A DNA stretch of 64,000 nucleotides from Ferrovibrio xuzhouensis. GTDB taxonomy: Bacteria; Pseudomonadota; Alphaproteobacteria; Ferrovibrionales; Ferrovibrionaceae. Position 1 is the first letter of the stretch. The number at the start of each line of letters is the position of its first letter. This document shows positions 51,349 to 60,534 of the stretch, in pieces. Under the pieces are notes generated by a model. It made no database searches and was not told where the DNA came from. It was given only the letters and a program-made list of their open reading frames with translations. The position numbers and the translations under genes are program-made. The stretch spans positions 62,001-126,000 of the forward strand of contig NZ_JBHRYJ010000007.1 in the NCBI RefSeq assembly GCF_042648965.1. The letters run 5' to 3'.

Positions 51349-52980
51349 ATGACGCGGTACATCTTCATCACCGGCGGCGTGGTTTCCTCCCTCGGAAAAG
51401 GTCTGGCTTCGGCGGCGCTCGGTGCGCTGCTGCAGGCTCGCGGCTATACCGTGCGGCTGCGCAAGCTCGACCCCTATATCAATGTCGATCCGGGCACCAT
51501 GAGCCCGTATCAGCATGGCGAGGTCTTCGTCACCGATGACGGGGCCGAGACCGACCTCGACCTCGGCCATTACGAGCGCTTCACCGGGGTGCCGGGGCGC
51601 AAGACCGACAACATCACCACCGGCCGCATCTACCAGACGGTGATCGCCAAGGAACGCCGCGGCGACTATCTCGGCGGCACCGTGCAGGTGATCCCGCATA
51701 TCACCGACGCCATCAAGGAATTCATTGCCGACGACCGCGAGGGCGTCGATTTCATGCTGGTCGAGGTCGGCGGCACCGTCGGCGACATCGAGAGCCTGCC
51801 GTTCCTGGAGGCGATCCGCCAGTTCGGCCTCGAGGCCGGCCGCGGCCAGGCGGTCTACATCCACTGCACGCTGGTGCCCTTCATCGCCGCCTCGGGCGAG
51901 CTGAAGACCAAGCCCACGCAGCACTCCGTCAAGGAGCTGCGCTCGATCGGCATCCAGCCCGACATCCTGCTGTGCCGCGCCGACCGCGAGATCCCGCAGG
52001 GCGACCGCAAGAAGATGGCGCTGTTCTGCAACGTCCGCGAAGAGGCGGTGATCCCGGCGCTGGACGTCGACACCATCTATGCGGCGCCGCTGTCCTATCA
52101 CGAGGCGGGTCTGGACGTGCAGGTGCTGAAGGCCTTCGGCGAGGATGTCTCGCAGGAGCCGGACCTCACCACCTGGCAGAATATCGTCCAGCGCGTCACC
52201 ATGCCGGAAGGCAAGGTCAAGATCGCCATCGTCGGCAAGTACACCGGCCTCAAGGACGCCTACAAGTCGCTGGCCGAGGCGCTGGTGCATGGCGGCATCG
52301 CCAACAACGTCAAGGTCAACATCGAGTGGATCGAGTCCGAGATCTTCGAGCAGGACGAGACGGCGCTGGCCGCGCTGGATGGCGTGCATGCCATCCTGGT
52401 GCCGGGCGGCTTCGGCGAGCGCGGCTCGGAAGGCAAGATCCGCGCGGTGACCTTCGCGCGTGAACGCCAGGTGCCGTATTTCGGCATCTGCTTCGGCATG
52501 CAGATGGCGGTGATCGAATACGCCCGATCCAAGGCAGGGATCAAAAAAGCCAGCTCGACCGAATTCGGCCCGACCGACGAGCCGCTGGTCGGCCTGATGA
52601 CCGAATGGATGCGCGGCAACGAACTGGAGCAGCGCAGCCGCGCCGGCGACCTCGGCGGTACCATGCGGCTCGGCGCCTACGAGGCGGCCCTGATGTCCGG
52701 CAGCCGGGTGGCGGAGATCTACGGCAGCACGGCGATCTCCGAACGCCACCGCCACCGCTACGAGGTCAACACCAAGTATCGCGAAAAGCTCGAGGCCTGC
52801 GGCCTGGTCTTCTCCGGCATGTCGCCTGACGGCCTGCTGCCCGAGATCGTCGAACTGCCGGATCACCCCTGGTTCATCGGCGTGCAGTACCATCCGGAGC
52901 TGAAGTCCAAGCCGTTCGAGCCGCATCCGCTGTTTGCCAGCTTTGTGAAGGCGGCACTGGAGCAGTCCCGACTGGTGTGA
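51349..52980 (+). CDS. pyrG: CTP synthase
   Basis: A 543-residue CTP synthase, the usual length. The synthetase domain starts MTRYIFITGGVVSSLGKGLA (P-loop-like) and shows DPYINVDPGTMSPYQHGEVF; the glutaminase domain shows GGFGERGSEGKIRA and PYFGICFGMQMAVIEYARS (catalytic Cys) and IGVQYHPELKSKPFEPHPLF (catalytic His/Glu). It makes CTP from UTP using glutamine. The start at 51349 is set by the conserved N-terminus. Confidence 0.98.
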   Translation: MTRYIFITGGVVSSLGKGLASAALGALLQARGYTVRLRKLDPYINVDPGTMSPYQHGEVFVTDDGAETDLDLGHYERFTGVPGRKTDNITTGRIYQTVIAKERRGDYLGGTVQVIPHITDAIKEFIADDREGVDFMLVEVGGTVGDIESLPFLEAIRQFGLEAGRGQAVYIHCTLVPFIAASGELKTKPTQHSVKELRSIGIQPDILLCRADREIPQGDRKKMALFCNVREEAVIPALDVDTIYAAPLSYHEAGLDVQVLKAFGEDVSQEPDLTTWQNIVQRVTMPEGKVKIAIVGKYTGLKDAYKSLAEALVHGGIANNVKVNIEWIESEIFEQDETALAALDGVHAILVPGGFGERGSEGKIRAVTFARERQVPYFGICFGMQMAVIEYARSKAGIKKASSTEFGPTDEPLVGLMTEWMRGNELEQRSRAGDLGGTMRLGAYEAALMSGSRVAEIYGSTAISERHRHRYEVNTKYREKLEACGLVFSGMSPDGLLPEIVELPDHPWFIGVQYHPELKSKPFEPHPLFASFVKAALEQSRLV

Positions 52981-52992
52981 TCGTTGTCCTCT

Positions 52993-53057
52993 TGTCATGC
53001 CCGGGCTTGACCCGGGCATCCCATTTAATGGGACCCTCGGGTCAAGCCCGAGGGTGA
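52993..53057. repeat. Dispersed palindromic repeat, two units back to back
   Basis: ATGCCCGGG-CTTGA-CCCGGGCAT (52997-53019) and CCCTCGGG-TCAAG-CCCGAGGG (53034-53054) are hairpins of the REP/RPE-like type ('GGCTTGACCCGG') common between alphaproteobacterial genes. They lie between pyrG and kdsA and could also work as a terminator. Related copies are at 54083-54112 and 54621-54652. Confidence 0.75.
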
Positions 53058-53180
53058 CGGGCAAAGGGGGCAGTGCTTCCGGCGGTGGTTTATTAACCGA
53101 TCTGACTTATGTCAGCTCGGGACAGGCGGGCCCTGACCCGGTAAAGTGTCAGCAAGGGGCCAGAGCAGGAGCCAGGCGGC

Positions 53181-54041
53181 ATGAGCGACACCCAGAACCC
53201 CGGCCAGAACAACCCGGTCCGTCATGTGAAGGTCGGCGAATTCGAGATCGGTAACGACCTGCCGCTCACCCTGCTGGCCGGCCCCTGCGCCATGGAAAGC
53301 CGCGAGCATGCGCTGGACATGGCGGGCAGCCTGAAAGAGCTGACCGACAGGCTCGGCATCAACTTCATCTACAAGACTTCCTTCGACAAGGCGAACCGCA
53401 CCTCGATCCATTCCAACCGCGGCTTCGGTCTGGAAAACGCAATCCCGGTCTTCGACGCGGTGCGCAGCGAGATCAGGGTCCCGGTCATCACCGACGTGCA
53501 TACCGAAGAGCAGTGCCGCGCCGTGGCGCCCCATGTCGACCTGCTGCAGATCCCGGCCTTCCTGTGCCGGCAGACCGATCTGCTGGTCGCTGCCGCCCAG
53601 ACCGGCCTGCCGGTCAACGTCAAGAAGGGCCAGTTCCTCGCGCCCTGGGACATGAAGAACATCGTCGAGAAGTTCGACCATGCCGGCAACCCGAACGTCA
53701 TGCTCTGCGAACGCGGCGCCTCGTTCGGCTACAACACGCTGGTCAACGACATGCGCGCCCTGCCGATCATGGCCGAGACCGGGTGCCCCGTCGTGTTCGA
53801 CGCGACGCATTCGGTGCAGCAGCCCGGTGGCAAGGGTACGGCGTCCGGCGGCGACCGCCGCTTCGTGCCGATCCTCGCCCGTGGCGCCGTCGCCATCGGC
53901 GTGGCTGCCGTGTTCATGGAAACCCACAGGGACCCGGACAGCGCGCCGTCCGACGGTCCCAACATGGTGCACTTCGACAGGCTGGAACCGATCCTCGAAC
54001 AGCTGCTCGAATTCGACCACCTGGCCAAAGCCGGGCACTGA
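53181..54041 (+). CDS. kdsA: 3-deoxy-8-phosphooctulonate (KDO-8-P) synthase
   Basis: A 286-residue enzyme condensing arabinose 5-phosphate and phosphoenolpyruvate for lipopolysaccharide KDO. Motifs: LLAGPCAMESREHALDMAGS, IYKTSFDKANRTSIHSNRGF, VITDVHTEEQC, LQIPAFLCRQTDLLVAAAQT and NVKKGQFLAPWDM. The sequence is collinear and full length. The cell is therefore Gram-negative with KDO-type LPS. Confidence 0.97.
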   Translation: MSDTQNPGQNNPVRHVKVGEFEIGNDLPLTLLAGPCAMESREHALDMAGSLKELTDRLGINFIYKTSFDKANRTSIHSNRGFGLENAIPVFDAVRSEIRVPVITDVHTEEQCRAVAPHVDLLQIPAFLCRQTDLLVAAAQTGLPVNVKKGQFLAPWDMKNIVEKFDHAGNPNVMLCERGASFGYNTLVNDMRALPIMAETGCPVVFDATHSVQQPGGKGTASGGDRRFVPILARGAVAIGVAAVFMETHRDPDSAPSDGPNMVHFDRLEPILEQLLEFDHLAKAGH

Positions 54042-54082
54042 CACCTAAGACAGCGGTTACTCCCCCGGTCTTTCAGAAAATC

Positions 54083-54112
54083 GTCATGGCCGGGCTTGAC
54101 CCGGCCATCCAC
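54083..54112. repeat. Dispersed palindromic repeat after kdsA
   Basis: ATGGCCGGG-CTTGA-CCCGGCCAT (54086-54108), a close variant of the copies at 52997-53019 and 54626-54648. It lies at one side of the low-GC gene at 54131-54553. Confidence 0.7.
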
Positions 54113-54130
54113 GTCTAAGTGCAGGCAAGT

Positions 54131-54553
54131 TTATTTGCGCTTGTGGTCTGTTTCGTTGATGCCCCATAAGCGGACATCAAAGCCATCTTGGTTATCGGAA
54201 GGAGGAAAACCAAGGTCCTTGCGAATTACCCAGACAATGTTTCCGAGCAATTTTTCCCGTTCCGCACGGGGATGATCTCTTTTGTCTTGAAACTCTTTCA
54301 TAGCCATCATCACGTCGCTTGGTGCCACTAGATACAAAGCACTACATGCGATGGCATACTCTTTGCGCTCGATGTCTGTAGGCTTGGTCGCAACGACTTT
54401 ATTCAATAGTTCAAAATATCTGCGGTAATACTCTAAACGTTGTTTGCGCCAATCTGCCTCCCGTTCCCTCGATCGTGTGAGGAAAGATGAGACCGCTTGC
54501 ACGATTAGCGCTGCGGCGGCCGAAATCACAGCGACAATGATCGCAGTATCCAT
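54131..54553 (-). CDS. Hypothetical single-pass membrane protein
   Basis: A 140-residue protein with one N-terminal membrane helix (MDTAIIVAVISAAAALIVQA) followed by a charged helical region (SREREADWRKQRLEYYRRYF) and no named domain. Such anchors with a coiled tail are frequent orphan genes. Its base composition is clearly less GC-rich than both neighbours, suggesting recent acquisition. It is bracketed by palindromic repeats at 54083-54112 and 54621-54652. Start 54553 is chosen because upstream in-frame residues are implausible. Confidence 0.6.
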   Translation of the reverse strand: MDTAIIVAVISAAAALIVQAVSSFLTRSREREADWRKQRLEYYRRYFELLNKVVATKPTDIERKEYAIACSALYLVAPSDVMMAMKEFQDKRDHPRAEREKLLGNIVWVIRKDLGFPPSDNQDGFDVRLWGINETDHKRK

Positions 54554-54620
54554 GTGGCTACCTTTGCCCCGATGAGGCAGAAATAACAATTGTAACGTAC
54601 GAGTACTTAAGGGTTCACGA

Positions 54621-54652
54621 CGTGGATGCCCGGGTCAAGCCCGGGCATGACG
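54621..54652. repeat. Dispersed palindromic repeat before the ClC gene
   Basis: ATGCCCGGG-TCAAG-CCCGGGCAT (54626-54648) is the same unit as at 52997-53019 in inverted orientation. The rest of the gap to 54879 has no gene that I can support. Confidence 0.7.
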
Positions 54653-54879
54653 AGTGGGAGAGGCCCGGGGTCTCGCCCCGACCTTTCCGGCAGAGGCGGG
54701 CGGATTTCGCGGCCCGGCCGGCGCGCGGCGGAGAAAAATCCGGCTGCGACACTGTTTCATCATAGATGCGCCTTAATTTGCCCTATGGTCCCTGACCATA
54801 GTTGAACCGCCGGCAGGGCCTGTCCCGGCCGGCCTCCGTCCGTTTTTCCCGCTTTCTTCACTTTTAATGGCCGTCCCCC

Positions 54880-56976
54880 ATGTGGCCCTGGCGCAAGACA
54901 TCCCCCAGCACACCTCCGGCCGGCGAGTCCGCCCCGGCTGAGGCCATGGGCGATGTGGCGCCGGCGTCGTCCCCCCCGGTCGCGCCCCCATCCGTCGCCC
55001 CCCCAGCTGTCGCAACTGGCGTGCCGGCCAACGAGGATACGGCGCCGCCTGGTCACAGGCCGGCGGCGGACAGCGCTCCGGCAGATAGTGGCCATGTCCC
55101 GGTGGGCGAGACGGCTTTGCCGCCCGATGCGCCGGCCGTTGCCGACACGCCGGCCGACCTGCCGTCCAAGGCCTCGCTCAGGGTCCGGCTGCGCGCCCGC
55201 CGGGCGGCGGCGGCGATCTGGATCGAGGCGCGGGTACGCTACCTGCGCCGGCTGATCCGCGAGGAGGAGCTGGTGCTGCTGCCGCTGGCACTGGTACTGG
55301 GCTCCGTGGTCGGCAGCACGGTGGCGGCCCTGCGCCAGGTGGTGTCGCTGGTCCAGCATGGCGCCTTCGGCTTTTCCATCGAACGCGGCTGGGTGCAGAT
55401 TGCCGCCCATGACCCGTGGCGGTTGCTGGCCGTACCGATTGCCGGCGGCCTGCTGGTCGGGCTGGTCACCTACGCGCAGAAACGCCTGCTGAAGCACGAG
55501 ATCGTCGACGCCATCGAGGCCAATGCCCTGCATGGCGGCCGCATGTCGTTCCGCGACAGCCTGCTCATTGTCGGCAAGACCCTGCTGTCGCTGGGCGCGG
55601 GGGCCTCGGTCGGCATCGAGGCGGCGATCACCCAGATCGGCTCCAGCCTGTTCAGCTCGACCGGCCGCAAGCTGCAGCTGACCCGCCACTGGCTGCGCAT
55701 CATGGTGGCGAGCGGCGCGGCCGCCGCCATCGGCGCCGCCTTCAACGCGCCGCTGGCCGGCATCTTCTATGCGCTCGAACTGGTGCTCGGCAGCTATGCG
55801 ATCACCGCGCTGGCGCCAGTATCGATTGCCGCCATCGCCGGTACGCTGGTGGCGCAGTCGGTGTTCGGCAATTCGGCGATCTTCTACCTGTCGATCCAGC
55901 CGCAGATCGGCAGCGCCGAATACCTGATCTTCGGCGCCATCGGCATCGGCGCCGCCATGGTCGGCGTCACCGCCATGCGCGCCGCCACCGTGATCGACGC
56001 CGGCTTTCGCCGCCTCCGTACACCGGACTGGCTGCGGCCGGCAGTCGGCGGCCTGCTGCTCGGCCTGCTGGCGATGGAATTCCCCTATGTGCTGGGTTCG
56101 GGCCATGGCGGCATCGAACAGGTGCTGCACCAGAACCTGCCGCTGGTGGTGCTGTTCACCCTGATGGCAGCGAAATGCCTGGCCTCGGCGATCAGCATCG
56201 GCAGCGGCTTCACCGGCGGTCTGTTCAGCGCCTCGCTGTTCCTCGGCAGCCTGTATGGCGCCGCCATCGGCGGAACGCTCAGCTTGGTCGCCCCGGCGCT
56301 GGCACCGAACGCCATCGTCTATGCCGTGGTCGGCATGGGCGCGGTGGCGGCCTCGATCATCGGCGCGCCGCTCGCCATGATCCTGCTCGCCTTCGAGACT
56401 ACCCAGGAATATTCCGTCACCATCGCGGTCGCCATCGGCGTGGTGGTCGCCTCGCTGGTGACGCGCCGCTGGTTCGGCTATTCGTTTGCCACCTGGCGTT
56501 TCCACCTCAAGGGCCTCGACCTGCGCGGCGCCCATGATGTCGGCCGGCTCTACGAGCTGAAGGTGCGCGAGATCGTCGACGCCGATATCCTGCGGGTGCC
56601 GGTGACCCTGGATGTCGAAACCCTGGCCAGCCTGTTCCTGTTCGGTCGCAAGACCATCGCCTTTGCCGTCGAGGAAGACGGCAGTTTCGCCGGGGTGGTC
56701 GACGTCAACGACACCAATGCGGCGATCCTCGAAGGCGCCGAGGGCAAGCATGTCGCCGACCTGATGCGGCCGCAGCCGTTTACGGTGCGGCCGACCGACC
56801 GCATCAGCATCCTGCCCGACCTGTTCGACCGCACCGATGTCGACGCCATTGCCGTGGTGGCTGGCGGCGACCGGCCGCGGCTGTTGATCGGCTGCGTCCA
56901 TGAGGCGGATGTGCACAAGCGCTATTACGCCGAGGCCGAGCGCATGCGCCGCGAGGATGTCGGCTACCGCGACTGA
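54880..56976 (+). CDS. ClC-type chloride channel/antiporter with CBS domains
   Basis: A 698-residue protein. An unusual Pro/Ala-rich cytoplasmic N-terminus of about 90 residues precedes the ClC membrane domain: GAGASVGIEAAITQIGSSLF (variant of GREGP with the gating Glu position kept), GAAFNAPLAGIFYALELVLG, SGFTGGLFSASLFLGSLYGA (variant of GxFxP) and GAPLAMILLAFETTQEYSVT. Two CBS domains follow (VREIVDADILRVPVTLDVET; VADLMRPQPFTVRPTDRISI). Likely a Cl-/H+ antiporter regulated by nucleotides. The true start may be further in, since the N-tail is low-complexity. Confidence 0.9.
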   Translation: MWPWRKTSPSTPPAGESAPAEAMGDVAPASSPPVAPPSVAPPAVATGVPANEDTAPPGHRPAADSAPADSGHVPVGETALPPDAPAVADTPADLPSKASLRVRLRARRAAAAIWIEARVRYLRRLIREEELVLLPLALVLGSVVGSTVAALRQVVSLVQHGAFGFSIERGWVQIAAHDPWRLLAVPIAGGLLVGLVTYAQKRLLKHEIVDAIEANALHGGRMSFRDSLLIVGKTLLSLGAGASVGIEAAITQIGSSLFSSTGRKLQLTRHWLRIMVASGAAAAIGAAFNAPLAGIFYALELVLGSYAITALAPVSIAAIAGTLVAQSVFGNSAIFYLSIQPQIGSAEYLIFGAIGIGAAMVGVTAMRAATVIDAGFRRLRTPDWLRPAVGGLLLGLLAMEFPYVLGSGHGGIEQVLHQNLPLVVLFTLMAAKCLASAISIGSGFTGGLFSASLFLGSLYGAAIGGTLSLVAPALAPNAIVYAVVGMGAVAASIIGAPLAMILLAFETTQEYSVTIAVAIGVVVASLVTRRWFGYSFATWRFHLKGLDLRGAHDVGRLYELKVREIVDADILRVPVTLDVETLASLFLFGRKTIAFAVEEDGSFAGVVDVNDTNAAILEGAEGKHVADLMRPQPFTVRPTDRISILPDLFDRTDVDAIAVVAGGDRPRLLIGCVHEADVHKRYYAEAERMRREDVGYRD

Positions 56977-57060
56977 CCGGACGATGTCGGGCGGGCTGGA
57001 TTTCGCCCCATTCCTCCGGGATACTGCAGCTTTCCCGCCCCTCCGGAAGTCACCGACGTC

Positions 57061-57429
57061 ATGCCCGAAATCCTCGCTCCCTACGCTCGGCTGGTGCCGA
57101 TCGCCATGCTGATGGTCTCCAACCTGTTCATGACCTTCGCCTGGTACGGCCACCTGAAATACAAAAGCGAAGCCCTGTGGATCGTGGTGCTGACCAGCTG
57201 GGGCCTCGCCTTTTTCGAATACTGGTTCGCGGTGCCGGCCAACCGCTGGGGCTCCAGCGTCTATTCCGCCGCCGAACTCAAGACCATCCAGGAGGTCGTC
57301 ACCCTGCTGGTCTTCGCCGTCTTCTCCGTGCTGTACCTGAAGCAGCCCTTCACCTGGAATTACGCCGTTGGTTTCGTTTTCATCGGGGTGGGGGCCTGGT
57401 TCATTTTCCGCGGCCCGATCAACGGGTAA
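57061..57429 (+). CDS. DMT family protein (DUF486)
   Basis: A 122-residue membrane protein with four helices: VPIAMLMVSNLFMTFAWYGH, LWIVVLTSWGLAFFEYWFAV, TIQEVVTLLVFAVFSVLYLK and YAVGFVFIGVGAWFIFRG. The FMTFAWYGHLK and SSVYSAAELKTIQEV blocks identify DUF486, a four-helix relative of small drug/metabolite transporters. Function unknown. Confidence 0.92.
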   Translation: MPEILAPYARLVPIAMLMVSNLFMTFAWYGHLKYKSEALWIVVLTSWGLAFFEYWFAVPANRWGSSVYSAAELKTIQEVVTLLVFAVFSVLYLKQPFTWNYAVGFVFIGVGAWFIFRGPING

Positions 57430-57580
57430 TCATGGGGCTGATCATGCCGGAAATCGCGGAAAACCGGCCTCCGGCTCCCGCCGGTCACCGGCCCGGGCCT
57501 TGCTCCACGGGCTTGGCCGGGCTATCCCTGCCAGCGGTTTTCCGTCTTCCACCTGAGCCTTCCAGAAGGGGTTTCCCGCC

Positions 57581-58861
57581 ATGAGCGGCATCACCGACAT
57601 CGTCGCCCGCGAAATTCTCGATTCCCGCGGCAATCCGACCGTCGAGGTCGACGTGCATCTCGAATCCGGCGCAATGGGCCGTGCGGCCGTGCCCTCGGGC
57701 GCCTCGACCGGCGCCCATGAGGCGATGGAACTGCGCGATGGCGACAAGACGCGTTATCTCGGCAAGGGCGTGCTGAAGGCGGTCGCTGCCGTGAACGGCG
57801 AGATCTACGATGCCCTGTCGGGCATCGATGCCGCCGAGCAGCTTAAACTCGATCACATGATGATCGCGCTGGACGGCACGCCGAACAAGAATCGGCTCGG
57901 TGCAAACGCGATTCTGGGCGTGAGCCTTGCAGTCGCAAAGGCGGCCGCCGAAGAGGCCGGCCTGCCGCTCTACCGCTATGTCGGCGGCGCCGCGGCCCAT
58001 GTCCTGCCGGTGCCGATGATGAACATCATCAACGGCGGCGCCCATGCCGACAATCCGATCGACGTGCAGGAATTCATGATCATGCCGGTAGCCGCCGGCA
58101 CCGTCGCCGATGCGGTTCGCATGGGCGCCGAGGTGTTCCACACGCTGAAGAAAAAGCTGAAGGACGCCGGCCACAACACCAATGTCGGCGACGAGGGCGG
58201 CTTCGCGCCGAACCTGCCGTCGACCCGCGGCGCGCTCGACTTCATCATGCAGGCCATCGAGGCCGCCGGCTACAAGGCGGGCAAGGACGTGATGATCGCG
58301 CTGGATGCCGCCAGCACCGAGTTCTTCAAGGACGGCAAGTATCATCTGGACGGCGAGGGGCTGAAGCTGAGCCCGGTCGAGATGGCGAAATACTGGCAGA
58401 CGCTGGTCGGCGATTATCCCATCGTCTCCATCGAGGACGGCATGGCCGAGGACGACTGGGCCGGCTGGAAAGAGCTGACCGACATGATCGGCGGCAAATG
58501 CCAGCTGGTCGGCGACGACCTGTTCGTCACCAACCCGAAGCGGCTGGCCGATGGCATCGACAAGGGCGTCGCCAATGCGATCCTTGTCAAGGTGAACCAG
58601 ATCGGCACGCTCAGCGAAACCCTGGAAGCCGTCGAGCTCGCCCACAAGAACGGCTATCGCGCCGTGATGTCGCATCGTTCGGGCGAGACCGAGGACAGCA
58701 CGATTGCCGATCTTGCCGTCGCCACCAACTGCGGCCAGATCAAGACCGGCTCGCTGGCCCGTTCTGACCGCATGGCCAAATACAACCAGCTGATCCGCAT
58801 CGAGCAGGAGCTCGAAGGCTCCGCGAAGTATCCGGGCTTTGCTGCCCTGAAGCGGCGCTGA
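57581..58861 (+). CDS. eno: Enolase
   Basis: A 426-residue phosphopyruvate hydratase of normal length. DIVAREILDSRGNPTVEVDV is the N-terminal block, GDEGGFAPNLPSTRGAL and SIEDGMAEDDWAGWKEL hold metal-binding and acid residues, and VMSHRSGETEDSTIADLAVA is the enolase signature with the catalytic His-Arg-Ser loop. GTTTCCC... leader sequence upstream contains a 10-bp inverted repeat (57457-57466 with 57535-57544). Confidence 0.98.
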   Translation: MSGITDIVAREILDSRGNPTVEVDVHLESGAMGRAAVPSGASTGAHEAMELRDGDKTRYLGKGVLKAVAAVNGEIYDALSGIDAAEQLKLDHMMIALDGTPNKNRLGANAILGVSLAVAKAAAEEAGLPLYRYVGGAAAHVLPVPMMNIINGGAHADNPIDVQEFMIMPVAAGTVADAVRMGAEVFHTLKKKLKDAGHNTNVGDEGGFAPNLPSTRGALDFIMQAIEAAGYKAGKDVMIALDAASTEFFKDGKYHLDGEGLKLSPVEMAKYWQTLVGDYPIVSIEDGMAEDDWAGWKELTDMIGGKCQLVGDDLFVTNPKRLADGIDKGVANAILVKVNQIGTLSETLEAVELAHKNGYRAVMSHRSGETEDSTIADLAVATNCGQIKTGSLARSDRMAKYNQLIRIEQELEGSAKYPGFAALKRR

Positions 58862-58862
58862 G

Positions 58863-59222
58863 TTGCGCCGTCTCGCCGCCATCGCAACGCTGACCGTCGC
58901 GCTCCTGGGGGGCGCGGCGGCGGCGGCCGAGACCGTGACGGTGCGGCCGGGTATGATCCTCGGCCGCTGGGGCATGAGTGCGGAAGCCTGCAGTGCCGGC
59001 GAGATGCTGGAGTTCACGCCTGAGGGCGGCTACCGCTCGACCCTCGACGAGGGCGATCCCCATGAGGGCCGCTTCCGTACCGAGCGCGACCACATCATCC
59101 TGCTGGATGCCAATGAACCCGACCGCGAGCTGGCGCTGGTGGTGATGGAGATGGCGCCCAACAAGCTCATCGTCTTCGACGAGACCATCGAATCCGACCG
59201 CCTGCTGGTGCGCTGCCGCTGA
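58863..59222 (+). CDS. Secreted hypothetical protein (TTG start)
   Basis: A 119-residue protein with a clean signal peptide (LAAIATLTVALLGGAAAAAE) and a small beta-rich body (ILGRWGMSAEACSAGEMLEF ... HEGRFRTERDHIILLDANEP ... RLLVRCR) whose two Cys could form a disulfide. No named family. The frame begins with TTG one base after the eno stop, so translation is probably coupled to eno. Confidence 0.65.
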   Translation: MRRLAAIATLTVALLGGAAAAAETVTVRPGMILGRWGMSAEACSAGEMLEFTPEGGYRSTLDEGDPHEGRFRTERDHIILLDANEPDRELALVVMEMAPNKLIVFDETIESDRLLVRCR

Positions 59223-59241
59223 AGGCGGCGTCGGATCGGCT

Positions 59242-60294
59242 TTATTCGAAAAGATGCGGCACGAAGCGGTCGGTGTTGCCGCCGGTCGGGCTGCGGGTCT
59301 CGCGGATGCCGAGCCCGCAGGGCCGCGAAGCCACCACCCAGACGCCGAGCACCGGATAGAAGCCGTCGAAGCAGGGCAGGTCGATGACCTGCCGCCATGC
59401 CGGCGTCGCGCCACCTTGTGCCAGGGTCGGCAGCTTTGCGCCGCGGATGGCATCGCGGTCCGTGCTGGCGGGCAGCAGGTTTTCATGATCGGGCCAGCGC
59501 TGCCACAGCGCCGGCAGCAGGTTGCCGCCGGACAGCAGCATCTTCCAGGCCGGTTCGATCAGCCGCATGCCCGACGAGCCGATGCGGCCGGCAAAGCTTT
59601 CCTGCAGCATGCGATCCCAGGGATACAGCTTGAACAGCACGGTGATCGGCTTGGCCGTCAGGTCGGTGAAGCGCTTGCCGTTCCAGCGGATCTCGTCGAT
59701 GAACAGGCGGCCGGTATCGAGGCCGGCCTGCAGTGCCGTGTCGCGCAGGTAATCAACCGTGCCGAGATCGGCGGCGGCATCGCGCGAGCAGGCGAAATGC
59801 ACGCGATGGCCCCAGAGACCGAAACTCTTCCACGCCTCGATCAGAGTTTCGTGGATGCCGTTGAACTGGTCGCAGTGCGAACAGTAGTTATGCAGCCATT
59901 CCCATTGCACCACGCTCGACTCGTAGAGTTCGGTCGGCGCGTCGGCGCGATAGTCGAGCAGCATCGGCGCGTCGCGGCCGTCCCAGGCAAAATCGAAGCG
60001 GCCATAGAGATTCTTGTCCTGCCGGCGCCAGGAGTCCTCGACCAGTGCGCAGGCGGTGTCCGACAGGCGGAAGGCTTCGTAGTCGCCGCGACAGACCACG
60101 TCGTCGACGAGGTCGAGGCACATGTCTTCCAGCCGCTGGGCGGCGGCGTCGAGCTGGTCGATCTGGCCGGAGCTGAAGCAGTAGGCGGCGTCCTCGCACC
60201 AGCAGGAAGCGCCGGCCGCATCGAGCGAGGTATAGCCGAGTTCGCCGGCGCGCTCGGGCCATTCCGCATTGGGGGCGACGGCAAGGCGGTGCAT
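59242..60294 (-). CDS. Glutathionylspermidine synthase family protein
   Basis: A 350-residue member of the GSP-synthase (preATP-grasp) family: YGRFDFAWDGRDAPMLLDYRA DAPTEL is split here as NLYGRFDFAWDG and LLDYRADAPTELYESSVVQW, the typical substrate/ATP site, with LFIDEIRWNGKRFTDLTAKP and KMLLSGGNLLPALWQRWPDH following, and VVASRPCGLGIRETRSP near the end. The family ligates an amine to a carboxylate using ATP; the substrate here is unknown. It is convergent with the secreted protein gene. Confidence 0.88.
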   Translation of the reverse strand: MHRLAVAPNAEWPERAGELGYTSLDAAGASCWCEDAAYCFSSGQIDQLDAAAQRLEDMCLDLVDDVVCRGDYEAFRLSDTACALVEDSWRRQDKNLYGRFDFAWDGRDAPMLLDYRADAPTELYESSVVQWEWLHNYCSHCDQFNGIHETLIEAWKSFGLWGHRVHFACSRDAAADLGTVDYLRDTALQAGLDTGRLFIDEIRWNGKRFTDLTAKPITVLFKLYPWDRMLQESFAGRIGSSGMRLIEPAWKMLLSGGNLLPALWQRWPDHENLLPASTDRDAIRGAKLPTLAQGGATPAWRQVIDLPCFDGFYPVLGVWVVASRPCGLGIRETRSPTGGNTDRFVPHLFE

Positions 60295-60534
60295 GGGCGG
60301 TCCTCAGCGACGGACTGACGGCCGGCCGGCCGGCTTGCGGCGGGCCGGGGCGGGGCAGCGGATCGGGCGAGAGTCCCACATGACAGCCTAGATAGCTCCC
60401 GGCCGGGTGAAAGGGAATGGGCGGTCCTCCGGAGCTCGAGTCGGTTCCATAACACTTTGACTCAATGGTCAGAATCGCCGCCTCGTTAACGAAAGGGATT
60501 GACCCGGCGACTCGGATATGATTCGATTCCCGCC

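Noticed and set aside
52993..53057. Simple rho-independent terminator after pyrG
   Set aside because: The hairpins lack a T-run and recur elsewhere as a family, so a dispersed palindromic repeat is the better description, although it may also stop transcription.
54760..57153. A 797-codon minus-strand ORF
   Set aside because: It mirrors the ClC channel gene and has a composition (Gln, His, Asp, Arg) typical of an antisense shadow.
57485..59017. A 510-codon minus-strand ORF
   Set aside because: It is antisense to enolase and carries no recognisable domain.
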